A DNA stretch of 43,019 bases from Mariniphaga sediminis (GTDB lineage: Bacteria; Bacteroidota; Bacteroidia; Bacteroidales; Prolixibacteraceae): assembly GCF_003573545.1 (NCBI RefSeq), contig NZ_QWET01000029.1, forward strand, positions 1-43,019. The letters run 5' to 3'. The notes beneath the pieces are model-generated. The model was not told the DNA's origin. It saw only the letters and a program-made list of their open reading frames with translations, and did no database searches. A program made the translations under genes and the position numbers. Below, in pieces: positions 1 to 8,233 of this stretch (positions are counted from its first letter, which is position 1; each line of letters opens with the position of its first letter).

Positions 1-81
1 AAAATCAAGAAGTACGTGAAATTTCAAGAAGATCAAGAACGTCTCGAAGAGCAGCAGCGGCTCAACTTTGGCCCCTTATAG
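1..81 (+). CDS. C-terminal end of a gene cut by the window edge
   Basis: An open frame from base 1 to the TAG at 79-81 gives the last 26 residues of a protein. The tail is highly charged and helical-looking, rich in Lys, Glu and Gln, with the run EDQERLEEQQR, and ends in NFGPL. This resembles the end of a coiled coil. The frame is supported by the terminator hairpin placed exactly over its stop codon. Too little remains to assign a family. Confidence 0.55.
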   Translation, partial: KIKKYVKFQEDQERLEEQQRLNFGPL

Positions 82-91
82 GGGCCTTTTT
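70..91 (+). terminator. Rho-independent terminator overlapping the upstream stop codon
   Basis: GGCCCC at 70-75 pairs with GGGGCC at 81-86 around the loop TTATA, followed by TTTTT. The TAG stop at 79-81 lies in the loop and first base of the right arm, so the gene has no 3' untranslated spacer. A second small hairpin, TCCACC at 97-102 with GGTGGA at 112-117 and a T-rich tail, follows and may act as a backup. Confidence 0.85.
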
Positions 92-162
92 ATAAGTCCA
101 CCTTCTTTGAGGGTGGATTCTTTAATTTTGATGCGTCTTTAGATGATGATAAAAATTTGTGA

Positions 163-858
163 ATGATAGTACAACGAATTACTTTAATAATATTGCTTTT
201 TTTGAGTGGTTTGAGTTTTTCTCAGGGACAGCCCCTTTTTGAAAGTATTGGATATCCGGATGGATTATATAAAACAAAAGAAGATTTTATCAATAAGAAA
301 CCATCGGAGATTCGTCCATTGGTTATAAAAGAAATAGCATTAATTAATGATACCGATTCAGTAATACACAGATGTTACTTTTTAGACAAAGAGACAAACA
401 AGCGGATTAAAAAAATATTTGCTGTTTCATATAACGGCGACTTGTATTTCAGCAATTGGGCCATTCTGAAATATAAAAATAAGGCCGATAAATCATTATC
501 CCCGGCCTCTTCCATGAATGCATTTGTACTAGTTACAATATGGGGTGAAAAATATTTTTATGCAGAAGCCGGACTGGTCAACCACTGGCAAGCCGGACTG
601 AGTAGCGGAGTAGCTGCAGGTGTTGGTGGCATTGTTGGAAGGGAATTAGGAGAGGCAATTGATAATTCGTACCCTGTAACAACACAATTTGGTACAGGTG
701 TCGTATGGGATATCGAAGCAAAGGAGTTTAATATTTTTCGTAACTGTCAGGACTTTAATCATTTTATTGAGAACTATCCTGTGGAGCAGATTGATTGCGG
801 GAATGAAAAATTTGAATTGACGAGAATTCGGGAAATTGTACAAATCATAAAAGACTAA
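163..858 (+). CDS. Exported protein of unknown function
   Basis: This is a 231-residue protein with a clear signal peptide: Arg5, then a hydrophobic run over residues 6-19, with likely cleavage near FSQG at 19-22. No lipobox cysteine is present, so it is probably a soluble periplasmic or outer-membrane-associated protein. The middle holds a Gly/Ala-rich stretch (about 145-160, with GVAAGVGGIVG) that could insert in a membrane or pack as a glycine zipper. The start is the first ATG after an AT-rich leader. It stands alone: terminators precede it and the next gene is on the other strand. I do not recognise the family. Confidence 0.7.
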   Translation: MIVQRITLIILLFLSGLSFSQGQPLFESIGYPDGLYKTKEDFINKKPSEIRPLVIKEIALINDTDSVIHRCYFLDKETNKRIKKIFAVSYNGDLYFSNWAILKYKNKADKSLSPASSMNAFVLVTIWGEKYFYAEAGLVNHWQAGLSSGVAAGVGGIVGRELGEAIDNSYPVTTQFGTGVVWDIEAKEFNIFRNCQDFNHFIENYPVEQIDCGNEKFELTRIREIVQIIKD

Positions 859-1049
859 TTGTTTTTCTATGAGATGTATGAATGTGGAGCGGATTGCACT
901 TTCCTGTTTGCATGTGATAAAATAAGGTAAATTATTGTGATCGGCTATATAACTGAAGGCTATCTAAATTACCGGATATACCCGGTACTCGAAATTATTC
1001 GAAAGGTTTAGTTATGTACCGGAAACACATCTTCAAAGATTCAGTGAAG

Positions 1050-1075
1050 AAAAGGGATTATTCCTTTTCCCTTTT
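1050..1075 (-). terminator. Terminator hairpin spanning the symporter stop codon
   Basis: On the minus strand AAAAGGGA (1075-1068) pairs with TCCCTTTT (1057-1050), followed by CTTC. The symporter's TAA at 1060-1058 lies inside the loop side of the hairpin. The U-tract is imperfect (UUUUCUUC), so strength is uncertain. Confidence 0.55.
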
Positions 1076-2392
1076 ACTCAGCGACACAAACAAGAATAAT
1101 GCATTCACCGCAAAAGCCAGAATTATGACCAGGTTTCCTAAAGTAGAAGCGCCCCAGAGGTTGATGAGTTTACCTGCCAGCGCCACAAAACCACCTGCAA
1201 GGATGGCTGAGGTCACCTGCTTATTTACCACTTTCAATTTCAGTAGCCCGGCGAGCATCGGCACTACAAATGCACCCGAAAAAAAGGTGAGTGCCAGCAG
1301 CAGCGACTGTAAAATAGAAGTGACGAACAGCGCAATGACAATGCTCAGGCTACCCAGTATTACAATGAAAATTCGGGTAAGTTGCAGGGCGTTCCTTTCT
1401 TCCATGTCCTTGTGAAACAGTTCGCTGAGAATAAGTGAGGAAGTAAGCAGAGTTGTATCCGCAGAGGACATCACTGCTGAAAGTAACGCGGCAATAAAGA
1501 GTCCGTAGAACCAGTCGGGCAGCAGGTGTTGGGCAAAAGAAATAATTTCTTCTCCACTGGTTTGCCCGGAAAAAATACCGAGGTAGGTCAACACAAAGGA
1601 AATAGGGAGCAGTAAAAATGCGACAATCAGAATGCTTCTGGTGGCCGTTTTTTCATCTTTCGCACAAAAAACGCGGGAGTAAATGTCGGGGCCTACAACA
1701 AAAGTAACAGAGTAGGTGAGTAGGAGAATAAGCAAGTCGATTCCGGAAAAAGAGTCGTTGAAAAGCGCTTCTGCATTTAGTTTCGGCATGCTGGCAGCCT
1801 CAGGAGTGCGGGAAGCAAAAACAGTTAATGCTGCCAGTCCTGCTACAATAAGGATTGACTGTAGCGTATCGGTTTTCAGGATGCTGACCTGCCCGCCGGC
1901 CAGGGTGTAAAGCAAGAATACAACCCCAGCAAAAATAGCGGCGTTGGAGTAACTGATGATTTCGAGCCCGGAAAGTATTTTGGCAGCGGCAATAATTTGT
2001 GCTCCTACAATACCCAGCCAGGCTATGGGAATAATAATTGACGCGATAAACCTTGCCCTCTCTCCGAAAAAATGACCGAGCAACCCGGGCAACGTGAATT
2101 TTCCATACCGGCTCACATATTTGGCCAGCGGTGCCAGAACAAACAACCCTAAAGCGGCACAAAAAAGGAACCACAGTGCCGCCCAGCCTGTACTTTGGCT
2201 CAATTCGATGGTGCCCAATATGGCCGATCCGCCCAGGATGGTAGCCAGCAAACTGCCCGAAACAGGGATGAGTCGTGCCTTTTTCCCGGCAACATAATAG
2301 TCAGCGGGCGTTTTTATTTTAAACCAGGAGAGAATACCCAGCAATACAACAAGCAGGAAATAGACGGCTACAAAAATGACCGGGATACTCAT
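1058..2392 (-). CDS. Sodium/solute symporter (SSS family)
   Basis: A 444-residue polytopic inner-membrane protein with about 12-13 hydrophobic segments, close to the smaller SSS members. SSS hallmarks visible are the N-terminal segment leading to DYYVAGKKAR (residues 31-40), the Gly-rich ATILGGSA around 50-57, and YTLAGGQVSILKTDTLQ (162-178), which matches the family signature before the intracellular loop. Members import sugars, amino acids, carboxylates or vitamins with sodium. The substrate cannot be read from the sequence. It faces away from the sulfatase cluster and shares no operon with it, although a role in importing released sugar is possible (inference). The ATG at 2392 directly follows an AT-rich leader. 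Confidence 0.88.
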   Translation of the reverse strand: MSIPVIFVAVYFLLVVLLGILSWFKIKTPADYYVAGKKARLIPVSGSLLATILGGSAILGTIELSQSTGWAALWFLFCAALGLFVLAPLAKYVSRYGKFTLPGLLGHFFGERARFIASIIIPIAWLGIVGAQIIAAAKILSGLEIISYSNAAIFAGVVFLLYTLAGGQVSILKTDTLQSILIVAGLAALTVFASRTPEAASMPKLNAEALFNDSFSGIDLLILLLTYSVTFVVGPDIYSRVFCAKDEKTATRSILIVAFLLLPISFVLTYLGIFSGQTSGEEIISFAQHLLPDWFYGLFIAALLSAVMSSADTTLLTSSLILSELFHKDMEERNALQLTRIFIVILGSLSIVIALFVTSILQSLLLALTFFSGAFVVPMLAGLLKLKVVNKQVTSAILAGGFVALAGKLINLWGASTLGNLVIILAFAVNALFLFVSLSKREKE

Positions 2393-2792
2393 GTCGAATG
2401 TTTTCTGTCAGAATATTGGGCCAAATATCGGAAAATCTGTTTGATTATTGGCGTATCCGGAAGTATTTCAATGAAGGCAAAGGATAAAAGAAACTTGGGG
2501 CACACTCTGAATAATATACTGCCTGAATGTGTATCCGTAAAATGGCATGCCCCAATAGAATACCAATGAATCAGCGAGGAATATTGGATAAAAGTGTTGA
2601 ATGCCCTTCACAGACTTCCGGAGAATTGGCGAATGGGACCCGGGGTACTGGTTTTGCAGAATAGACACGGAATTGGTGGAGCAATGAATTGGAATTCGGG
2701 GAAAAACAAACAGGCAAAAAATGAATGATTATTATTAAAGATCAATGATTGGAGTTATCTTTGGATTATTAAATATTTAAAATCAAACAATT
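2393..2792. other. Intergenic region between symporter and sulfatase, no gene seen
   Basis: This 400-base stretch separates two divergent genes. The symporter side holds a possible minus-strand -7 box (GATATTTG, rc near 2430). The sulfatase side holds TAtcTTTG at 2756-2763. Only short unsupported frames occur, with no signal peptide, conserved motif or repeat. Confidence 0.5.
2756..2763 (+). promoter_or_regulatory. Bacteroidetes-type -7 box for the sulfatase
   Basis: TATCTTTG matches TAnnTTTG and lies 29 bases upstream of the ATG, predicting a start of transcription near 2770. No clear TTTG -33 element is present at the usual distance. Confidence 0.5.
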
Positions 2793-4346
2793 ATGAAACT
2801 TATAACGGGAAATCGGATTCAGGCGATTCTTCGACTTTCTGTCTTGCTGGTGGTGGCAGGTTTTATGAGTTTAGGCGGGTTTGCTACGGAGAAACCGAAT
2901 GTGGTGGTTATTTATATGGACGATTTGGGGTATGGTGATGTGGGTGTTTATGGCGCTACTGAACTTCAAACACCCCACATGGATAAACTGGCTGAAAGCG
3001 GCATCCGGTTTACCAACGGATATGCTTCGTCTGCAACCTGCACTCCCAGCCGGTATGCGTTGTTAACAGGGCAATACCCCTGGCGCAATGAGAATGCAAA
3101 GATTCTTCCCGGAACGGCGCCTTTGTTGATAGGCACCTCCCAGATGACGATTCCCAAAATGATGAAAGAGGCAGGATACACCACGGGAGTGGTTGGGAAA
3201 TGGCATCTCGGCCTCGGTTCTGGAAATGTAGACTGGAACCGCAAGATTACTCCGGGCCCCAATGAGGTAGGGTTTGATTATTCCTTTGTTATGGCAGCTA
3301 CCCAGGACAGGGTTCCTACCGTTTACATTGAAAACGGGTATGTAGTTGGCCTGGACGAAAATGATCCCATTCAGGTGGATTACCAGCATAATTTTGAAGG
3401 GGAACCTACCGGGAAAGATAATCCCGAACTGTTGAGAGTACAATGGGAACACGGACATTTTAACAGCATTGTCAACGGGATTCCCCGAATTGGCTTCATG
3501 AAGGGCGGCGAGAAAGCCAAATGGAAAGATGAGGAGATGGCCGACACGTTTCTCGAAAAGGCCAAAGAGTATATTCGTAAAAATAAAAACAAACCATTTT
3601 TTCTGTACTATGCACTTCAGCAGCCGCATGTGCCTCGCACGCCTCACCCACGATTTGCCGGCACATCGGGAATGGGGCCGCGCGGCGATGTGATTGTGGA
3701 AGCCGACTGGTGCATCGGGCAATTTATGGAAACGCTGGAAAAAGAAGGAATACTTGAAAATACACTGATCATTTTTTCAAGCGATAACGGGCCTGTTTTG
3801 AATGATGGCTATTATGACGGAGCGGAGATGCGGTTAGGCGACCACACTCCATGGGGGCCACTCAGGGGTGGAAAATACAGTCTGTTTGAAGCCGGGACAC
3901 GGGTGCCGTTTGTTACGTCCTGGAAAGGGAAAATTGACCCGATGGTTTCAGAGGCTTTTGTATGTCAGCTTGACTTGCTGTCTTCTCTTGCAGAACTGGT
4001 TGGAAGTGAAACCCGGGGGCCGGATAGTCAGGAACTGCTGGATGTGCTGCTTGGGAAAAGCAAGGAAGGGCGTGAAGAACTCGTCCTGGAAGCTACTTCC
4101 CGGACAGCCCTCCGAAAAGGAAATTGGGTGATGATTCCGCCTTATGACGGGCCAGCGGTGAATAAACAGGTTAACATTGAGTTGGGTAACTCCTCCGGTT
4201 TTCAGTTGTATAATCTGGAAGAAGATTTAGGTCAGCGAAAGAATTTAGCCGAAGAAAATCCTGAAAAACTGCAGGAGATGCTTCGTGTTTTTGAAAAAGT
4301 AAGAGGGGGAGGTTTCAAAAACATTCAGCCACTGGAACTTAAGTAA
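2793..4346 (+). CDS. Type I (formylglycine) sulfatase
   Basis: A 517-residue secreted sulfatase. Residues 1-31 form a signal peptide ending in GGFA, without a lipobox. The S1-sulfatase core starts at KPNVVVIYMDDLGYGD, where Asp43 and Asp44 are metal ligands. The modification motif C83-T-P-S-R87 is intact, so Cys83 would become formylglycine through a maturase encoded elsewhere. GKWHLG (about 134-139) and the DNGP segment (about 330) are further active-site parts. Such enzymes remove sulfate esters from glycans such as algal or host polysaccharides. The substrate is not deducible here. The gene is followed by its own terminator, then by the keto-sugar genes. No SusC/SusD pair lies nearby. Confidence 0.95.
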   Translation: MKLITGNRIQAILRLSVLLVVAGFMSLGGFATEKPNVVVIYMDDLGYGDVGVYGATELQTPHMDKLAESGIRFTNGYASSATCTPSRYALLTGQYPWRNENAKILPGTAPLLIGTSQMTIPKMMKEAGYTTGVVGKWHLGLGSGNVDWNRKITPGPNEVGFDYSFVMAATQDRVPTVYIENGYVVGLDENDPIQVDYQHNFEGEPTGKDNPELLRVQWEHGHFNSIVNGIPRIGFMKGGEKAKWKDEEMADTFLEKAKEYIRKNKNKPFFLYYALQQPHVPRTPHPRFAGTSGMGPRGDVIVEADWCIGQFMETLEKEGILENTLIIFSSDNGPVLNDGYYDGAEMRLGDHTPWGPLRGGKYSLFEAGTRVPFVTSWKGKIDPMVSEAFVCQLDLLSSLAELVGSETRGPDSQELLDVLLGKSKEGREELVLEATSRTALRKGNWVMIPPYDGPAVNKQVNIELGNSSGFQLYNLEEDLGQRKNLAEENPEKLQEMLRVFEKVRGGGFKNIQPLELK

Positions 4347-4358
4347 ATAATCTTTTTG

Positions 4359-4384
4359 TCCTGAATGGCAGGATGATTTTTTTT
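4359..4384 (+). terminator. Terminator after the sulfatase
   Basis: TCCTG (4359-4363) pairs with CAGGA (4369-4373) across AATGG, extendable by a G-U pair. It is followed by TGA and eight T. The stem is short but correctly placed 13 bases after the stop codon. Confidence 0.6.
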
Positions 4385-4466
4385 GCGGATAATATTATCG
4401 TTTATTCCTGTCATCAAATTCTTAATTTCTGTTGTGCAACATCATGACACAATTCAAAAAAATGAC

Positions 4467-4496
4467 TATTTTTGTATGTGCCGTGTTCGTACACGG
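4467..4496 (+). promoter_or_regulatory. Promoter and start-site hairpin of the keto-sugar operon
   Basis: TATTTTTG at 4467-4474 is a good -7 box. Seven bases later the dyad CCGTGT (4481-4486), TCGT, ACACGG (4491-4496) begins almost exactly at the predicted first transcribed base. It could be a 5'-end stabilising hairpin or an operator at +1. The ATG follows at 4536 after an AT-rich leader. Confidence 0.5.
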
Positions 4497-4535
4497 AGAC
4501 CATTTTAAGATTCAAATAAACTTTAAATTAAAAAA

Positions 4536-5864
4536 ATGAAGAGAATCCTGTATTTTTCCATTGCAATCCTTATTTTAAATAGTTGTGCTTCAGGTCCGGA
4601 TGATGGCTGGACCGAATTGTTTAACGGTAAAGACTTAACCGGTTGGAAACAACTGAATGGTGAAGCAAAATACGAAGTGGTTGACGGCATGATTGTCGGT
4701 ACAACTGTAGTGAATACACCCAACTCATTTTTATGCACAGAACAGGACTATTCTGATTTTATTTTCGAGGTTGAATTGCTGGTGGAAGCGAATATGAATT
4801 CGGGAATCCAGTTTAGGAGCGAGAGCAAGCCGGAATACAATAATGGTCGCGTTCACGGTTACCAATGCGAAGTAGATCCTTCTGACCGGGCCTGGAGCGC
4901 CGGTATTTTTGATGAAGCACGTCGCGGTTGGTTGTATCCTTTGGATTTAAATCCCGATGCCAAGCCTGCCCTCAAAATGGGAGAATGGAACCGTTACCGT
5001 ATCGAATGCATTGGCAATTCAATTAAAACCTGGCTAAACGGAGTGCCGGTGTCACACTTGATTGACGACATGACACCCAAAGGTTTTATTGCTTTGCAGG
5101 TGCACGGGATAGGCAGCAGTAAAGAAAAAGAAGGCCGGCAAATCAAATGGAGAAATATCCGCATCAAAACTGAAAATCTGGAACCTTCTCCAAATGAAGG
5201 AGTATATGTGGTAAACCTTGTCCCCAACAATTTGAGCGGGGCGGAAAAAGAGCAGGGTTTCAAATTGCTTTTCGACGGACAAACTGCCGATAATTTTAAA
5301 AGTGTGGAAGGCGATACATTTCCTGCAGAAGGATGGCAGGTTAGTGACGGCATGTTAACTGTTCTGGAAGGAGGAAAGGGAAACAGTATTATAACAAAGG
5401 AAGAGTTTGGTCCTTTTGAATTGAAGTTTGATTTTATGTTTACGGAAGGTGCCAACAGCGGTATCAAATACGGATTGGGGAATAATGGCCCCTCTGTTGG
5501 GTTAGAATATCAGGTTATCGACGATAAGAATTATCCTGTTCTTAAAGGGGAGTTGAATGATAATCAAACGCTGGCTTCTCTGTATGATTTGATCCCTGCA
5601 GTAAAGGATGCTCGTTTTGTAAAAGGTGTTGGTGAATGGAACCAGGGACGTATCATTCTTTTTCCCGACAACCGGGTTGAGCATTGGCTCAACGGGCGTA
5701 AGGTGGTTGAGTTTACCCGCGGAAGCGAAGAATTTAATAAGCTGGTAGCCGGAAGTAAATTTGCCGAACGTGAAGGGTTTGGAATGGCTGAAAGGGGTCC
5801 CATTCATATCCAGGAACATAATGATGAAGTGCATTTCAGAAGTATAAAAATTAGAGAATTATAA
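4536..5864 (+). CDS. Lipoprotein with two tandem DUF1080 (3-keto-disaccharide hydrolase) domains
   Basis: A 442-residue lipoprotein. Residues 1-16 are a type II signal with lipobox LNSC and lipidated Cys17. The following SGPDDG carries an acidic pair, which may favour export to the surface in Bacteroidetes. Two DUF1080-type jelly-roll domains follow, each opening with a similar phrase: DGWTELFNGKDLTGWK (about 23-38) and EQGFKLLFDGQTADNF (about 240-255). Each carries NSGIQFR or NSGIKYG, GEWNR or GEWNQ, and a WLNG strand. Family members act on 3-keto-glycosides, cleaving the bond after C3 oxidation. This fits the two oxidoreductases downstream. The gap to the next gene is one base, so they are surely co-transcribed. 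Single-domain versions are the usual form. Confidence 0.9.
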   Translation: MKRILYFSIAILILNSCASGPDDGWTELFNGKDLTGWKQLNGEAKYEVVDGMIVGTTVVNTPNSFLCTEQDYSDFIFEVELLVEANMNSGIQFRSESKPEYNNGRVHGYQCEVDPSDRAWSAGIFDEARRGWLYPLDLNPDAKPALKMGEWNRYRIECIGNSIKTWLNGVPVSHLIDDMTPKGFIALQVHGIGSSKEKEGRQIKWRNIRIKTENLEPSPNEGVYVVNLVPNNLSGAEKEQGFKLLFDGQTADNFKSVEGDTFPAEGWQVSDGMLTVLEGGKGNSIITKEEFGPFELKFDFMFTEGANSGIKYGLGNNGPSVGLEYQVIDDKNYPVLKGELNDNQTLASLYDLIPAVKDARFVKGVGEWNQGRIILFPDNRVEHWLNGRKVVEFTRGSEEFNKLVAGSKFAEREGFGMAERGPIHIQEHNDEVHFRSIKIREL

Positions 5865-5865
5865 C

Positions 5866-6705
5866 ATGGCAAGTAGAAGAAGTTTTTTGAAAGCTGCCGG
5901 AATTGGAGCGGCAGCAGCTGCCCTCCCGGGGTTGGCAAAGGCTTCTGCAACAAAAGTAGAAGCAGCGAAAGGTACATTTAGGTTTCAGCTTGGTGTGGCA
6001 TCTTATACATTGCGTAAGTTTTCGCAGGAAGAAGCTTTGGACATGACCCTTCGTTGCGGGGTCAACCGGATCACATTTAAAAGCATGCATTTGCCTCTTG
6101 ATTCTGATAAAGCAACGATTAAAAAGGCCGTTGCTTTATGCAAAGAAAAAGGGGTAGCGCTTTATGGAGGCGGCGTTATTTACATGAAAACCAAAAAGGA
6201 AGTAGATCAGGCTTTCGAATACGCTAAAACCGCTGAGATGGACATGATTGTTGGGGTTCCCAACCATGAATTGCTGGATTATGTGGAAGAGAAAGTAAAG
6301 CAGTACGACATTAAGCTGGCTATTCATAACCACGGGCCTGGCGACAAATTGTACCCCAGTGCGGAAAGTGCCTATAATTTGATTAAAAACAGGGATAACC
6401 GGATGGGGTTATGCGTTGATATAGGGCATACCAAGCGGATTAACCGTGATCCTGAACAGGATGTGAAAGATTTTTTTGATCGTGTTTTTGACATTCATAT
6501 AAAGGATGTAAGTGCAGCAACAGCTGAGGGGAAAACGTGTATTATCGGGCGCGGGGTTATTAACTTCCCGTCATTTATTAAAGCTTTGGTAAAGATGAAA
6601 TACAATGGAACCCTTGCGCTTGAATACGAGGCCGAAGCCGATGATCCGCAACCCGGAATGATGGAGTCGTTTGGCTATGTCAAAGGGATAATGGCAATGG
6701 TTTAG
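5866..6705 (+). CDS. Tat-exported TIM-barrel sugar isomerase/epimerase-like protein
   Basis: A 279-residue AP-endonuclease-2/xylose-isomerase-like TIM barrel. Its N terminus SRRSFLK (3-9) plus a short Ala-rich hydrophobic stretch is a twin-arginine signal. The fold's metal-site strands are visible as AIHNHG (His154, Asn155, His156), VDIGHT (Asp185, His188), HIKD (His211, Asp214) and ALEYE (Glu253, Glu255). Related enzymes isomerise or epimerise sugars, and members beside DUF1080 and Gfo/Idh genes are linked to elimination or hydration of 3-keto sugars. The exact reaction here is inference. Export with a probably metal-loaded, folded core suits the Tat route. It starts one base after the DUF1080 gene. 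Confidence 0.88.
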   Translation: MASRRSFLKAAGIGAAAAALPGLAKASATKVEAAKGTFRFQLGVASYTLRKFSQEEALDMTLRCGVNRITFKSMHLPLDSDKATIKKAVALCKEKGVALYGGGVIYMKTKKEVDQAFEYAKTAEMDMIVGVPNHELLDYVEEKVKQYDIKLAIHNHGPGDKLYPSAESAYNLIKNRDNRMGLCVDIGHTKRINRDPEQDVKDFFDRVFDIHIKDVSAATAEGKTCIIGRGVINFPSFIKALVKMKYNGTLALEYEAEADDPQPGMMESFGYVKGIMAMV

Positions 6706-6803
6706 TGTAGAGTAGTTTAGTTTCAGTTATTCAGGTTTCTCGGGTATTTAGCTGAAAAATGAACAATCTGAAACGAATAAAAAACAAAAGAGTTAAGAAT
6801 AAA

Positions 6804-8147
6804 ATGAGTGCAAACAGAAGAGATTTTATTAAAAAAGTTACAGCCGGTGCTGCCGGAATAGCAGTAGGTGGTTCTGCCATGGGAATGTCGGCCAAAAGTT
6901 ACAGCCGTATTATTGGGTCTAACGAAAGGTTACATGTGGCTATCGTGGGGCTTGGACGCAGACTGGGAGCTTATTACGAACCAATAGCAAAAAAGGAAGC
7001 GAATGTTGAATTGGTCTATTTGTGTGACGTGATGGAAAAACAGCGCGAGAAGGCGCTGAAAAACTTTTCCAGTCACATCGACTATCAACCGAAGCTTGAA
7101 AATGATATCCGTAAGGTGATTGACGATCCAAAGGTCGACGCTCTGTTCAATGCCACACCGGACCACTGGCACACTCCGGGCTCAGTGATGGCCATGAAAG
7201 GAGGAAAGCATGTGTATGTGGAAAAACCAAGCAGTCACAATATGTTCGAGAACGAACTACTGGTGGCAGCGGCGAAAAAGCTGAATAAGGTAGTGCAGAT
7301 GGGGAACCAGCAACGTTCCTCCGCTCATACCATCAGTATCATAAAGGAAATTCATAATGGAATTATCGGAACTCCTTACAAAGCTTTAGCTTTTTATACG
7401 AATGACAGGGGTGAAGTACCGTTACAAAAGAAAGCATCCGCTCCCGCAGGACTTGACTGGGACCTTTTCCAGGGGCCTGCACCACGTCGTGGATACACCG
7501 TTGAAACCTGGGATTATAACTGGCACTGGTACGGATGGGACTATGGAACAGCAGAAGCCGGAAATAACGCGACTCATGAGTTAGATGTTGCCCGGTGGGC
7601 ATTACAGGTGGATCTGCCCATGAGAGTGGACGTGGAAGCGGCCAAACGTCATTTTGTAAACGATGGCTGGGAAATGTACGATACAATGGATGCAACCTTC
7701 CGGTTTGCCGGGGATAAAATCATTAAATGGGACGGTAAAAGTCGTAATGGCTACGATACTTACGGAGGTGGCCGTGGAACTATAATTTACGGAAGCGAGG
7801 GGGCTGTTTTTGTAGACAGAGGTAAATATATATTGTATGACAGGGATGGGAAAGTAGTGAAAGATAATAAATCAGCTACCAGTGAAGCTGGCACGGCCCT
7901 CGGAGGCGGTGGAGATACAACTACTACCCACGTAATCAACTTTTTCGATGCTATTCGTGGAAAAGCTAATTTGAATGCGCCTATTGACGATGCAAATATT
8001 AGCATGGCAATGGTACATTATTCCAATATTGCTTACCGTATAGGGAAGGGGTTTGATATAGATGATATGACAGGCCGAATGTTCGACCGCGATGCGATGA
8101 AATTGTGGAGTCGCGATTATGAACCGGGCTGGGAACCAACTTTATAA
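6804..8147 (+). CDS. Tat-exported Gfo/Idh/MocA family oxidoreductase (first copy)
   Basis: A 447-residue NAD(P)-dependent oxidoreductase. I start at the ATG at 6804, because it puts the twin-arginine motif NRRDFIKK at residues 4-11. The in-frame ATG at 6759 would add 15 Lys/Arg-rich residues ahead of a Tat signal. The Rossmann fold begins at VAIVGLGRR (45-53), with CDV after the second strand, ATPDHWH (117-123) and the catalytic-lysine motif E140-K141-P142. The substrate domain has ATHELDVARW, the histidine motif of the family. Such enzymes oxidise or reduce sugar hydroxyls, commonly at C3, often with tightly bound nicotinamide. Export through Tat implies the cofactor is loaded in the cytoplasm. 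Confidence 0.92.
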   Translation: MSANRRDFIKKVTAGAAGIAVGGSAMGMSAKSYSRIIGSNERLHVAIVGLGRRLGAYYEPIAKKEANVELVYLCDVMEKQREKALKNFSSHIDYQPKLENDIRKVIDDPKVDALFNATPDHWHTPGSVMAMKGGKHVYVEKPSSHNMFENELLVAAAKKLNKVVQMGNQQRSSAHTISIIKEIHNGIIGTPYKALAFYTNDRGEVPLQKKASAPAGLDWDLFQGPAPRRGYTVETWDYNWHWYGWDYGTAEAGNNATHELDVARWALQVDLPMRVDVEAAKRHFVNDGWEMYDTMDATFRFAGDKIIKWDGKSRNGYDTYGGGRGTIIYGSEGAVFVDRGKYILYDRDGKVVKDNKSATSEAGTALGGGGDTTTTHVINFFDAIRGKANLNAPIDDANISMAMVHYSNIAYRIGKGFDIDDMTGRMFDRDAMKLWSRDYEPGWEPTL

Positions 8148-8157
8148 AAGCTGCGAG

Positions 8158-8193
8158 ACGGAATTTTTCTGAAAGGGAAATTCCGTTTTTTTT
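8158..8193 (+). terminator. Terminator or attenuator between the two oxidoreductase genes
   Basis: ACGGAATTT (8158-8166) pairs perfectly with AAATTCCGT (8178-8186), followed by a run of T to 8193. The nine-pair stem plus U-tract is a convincing intrinsic terminator. It means the second oxidoreductase is expressed by readthrough or from its own weak promoter. Confidence 0.85.
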
Positions 8194-8233
8194 GCCAATT
8201 CTGATTCTTTTTAGTACTTAAATCAATAAAATC

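Noticed and set aside
3063-3722. 219-codon minus-strand frame
   Set aside because: It is antisense to the sulfatase catalytic core and has no independent support.
6759-6803. Upstream ATG for the first Gfo/Idh protein
   Set aside because: It adds a Lys/Arg-rich stretch before a Tat signal; the ATG at 6804 places the twin arginines correctly.
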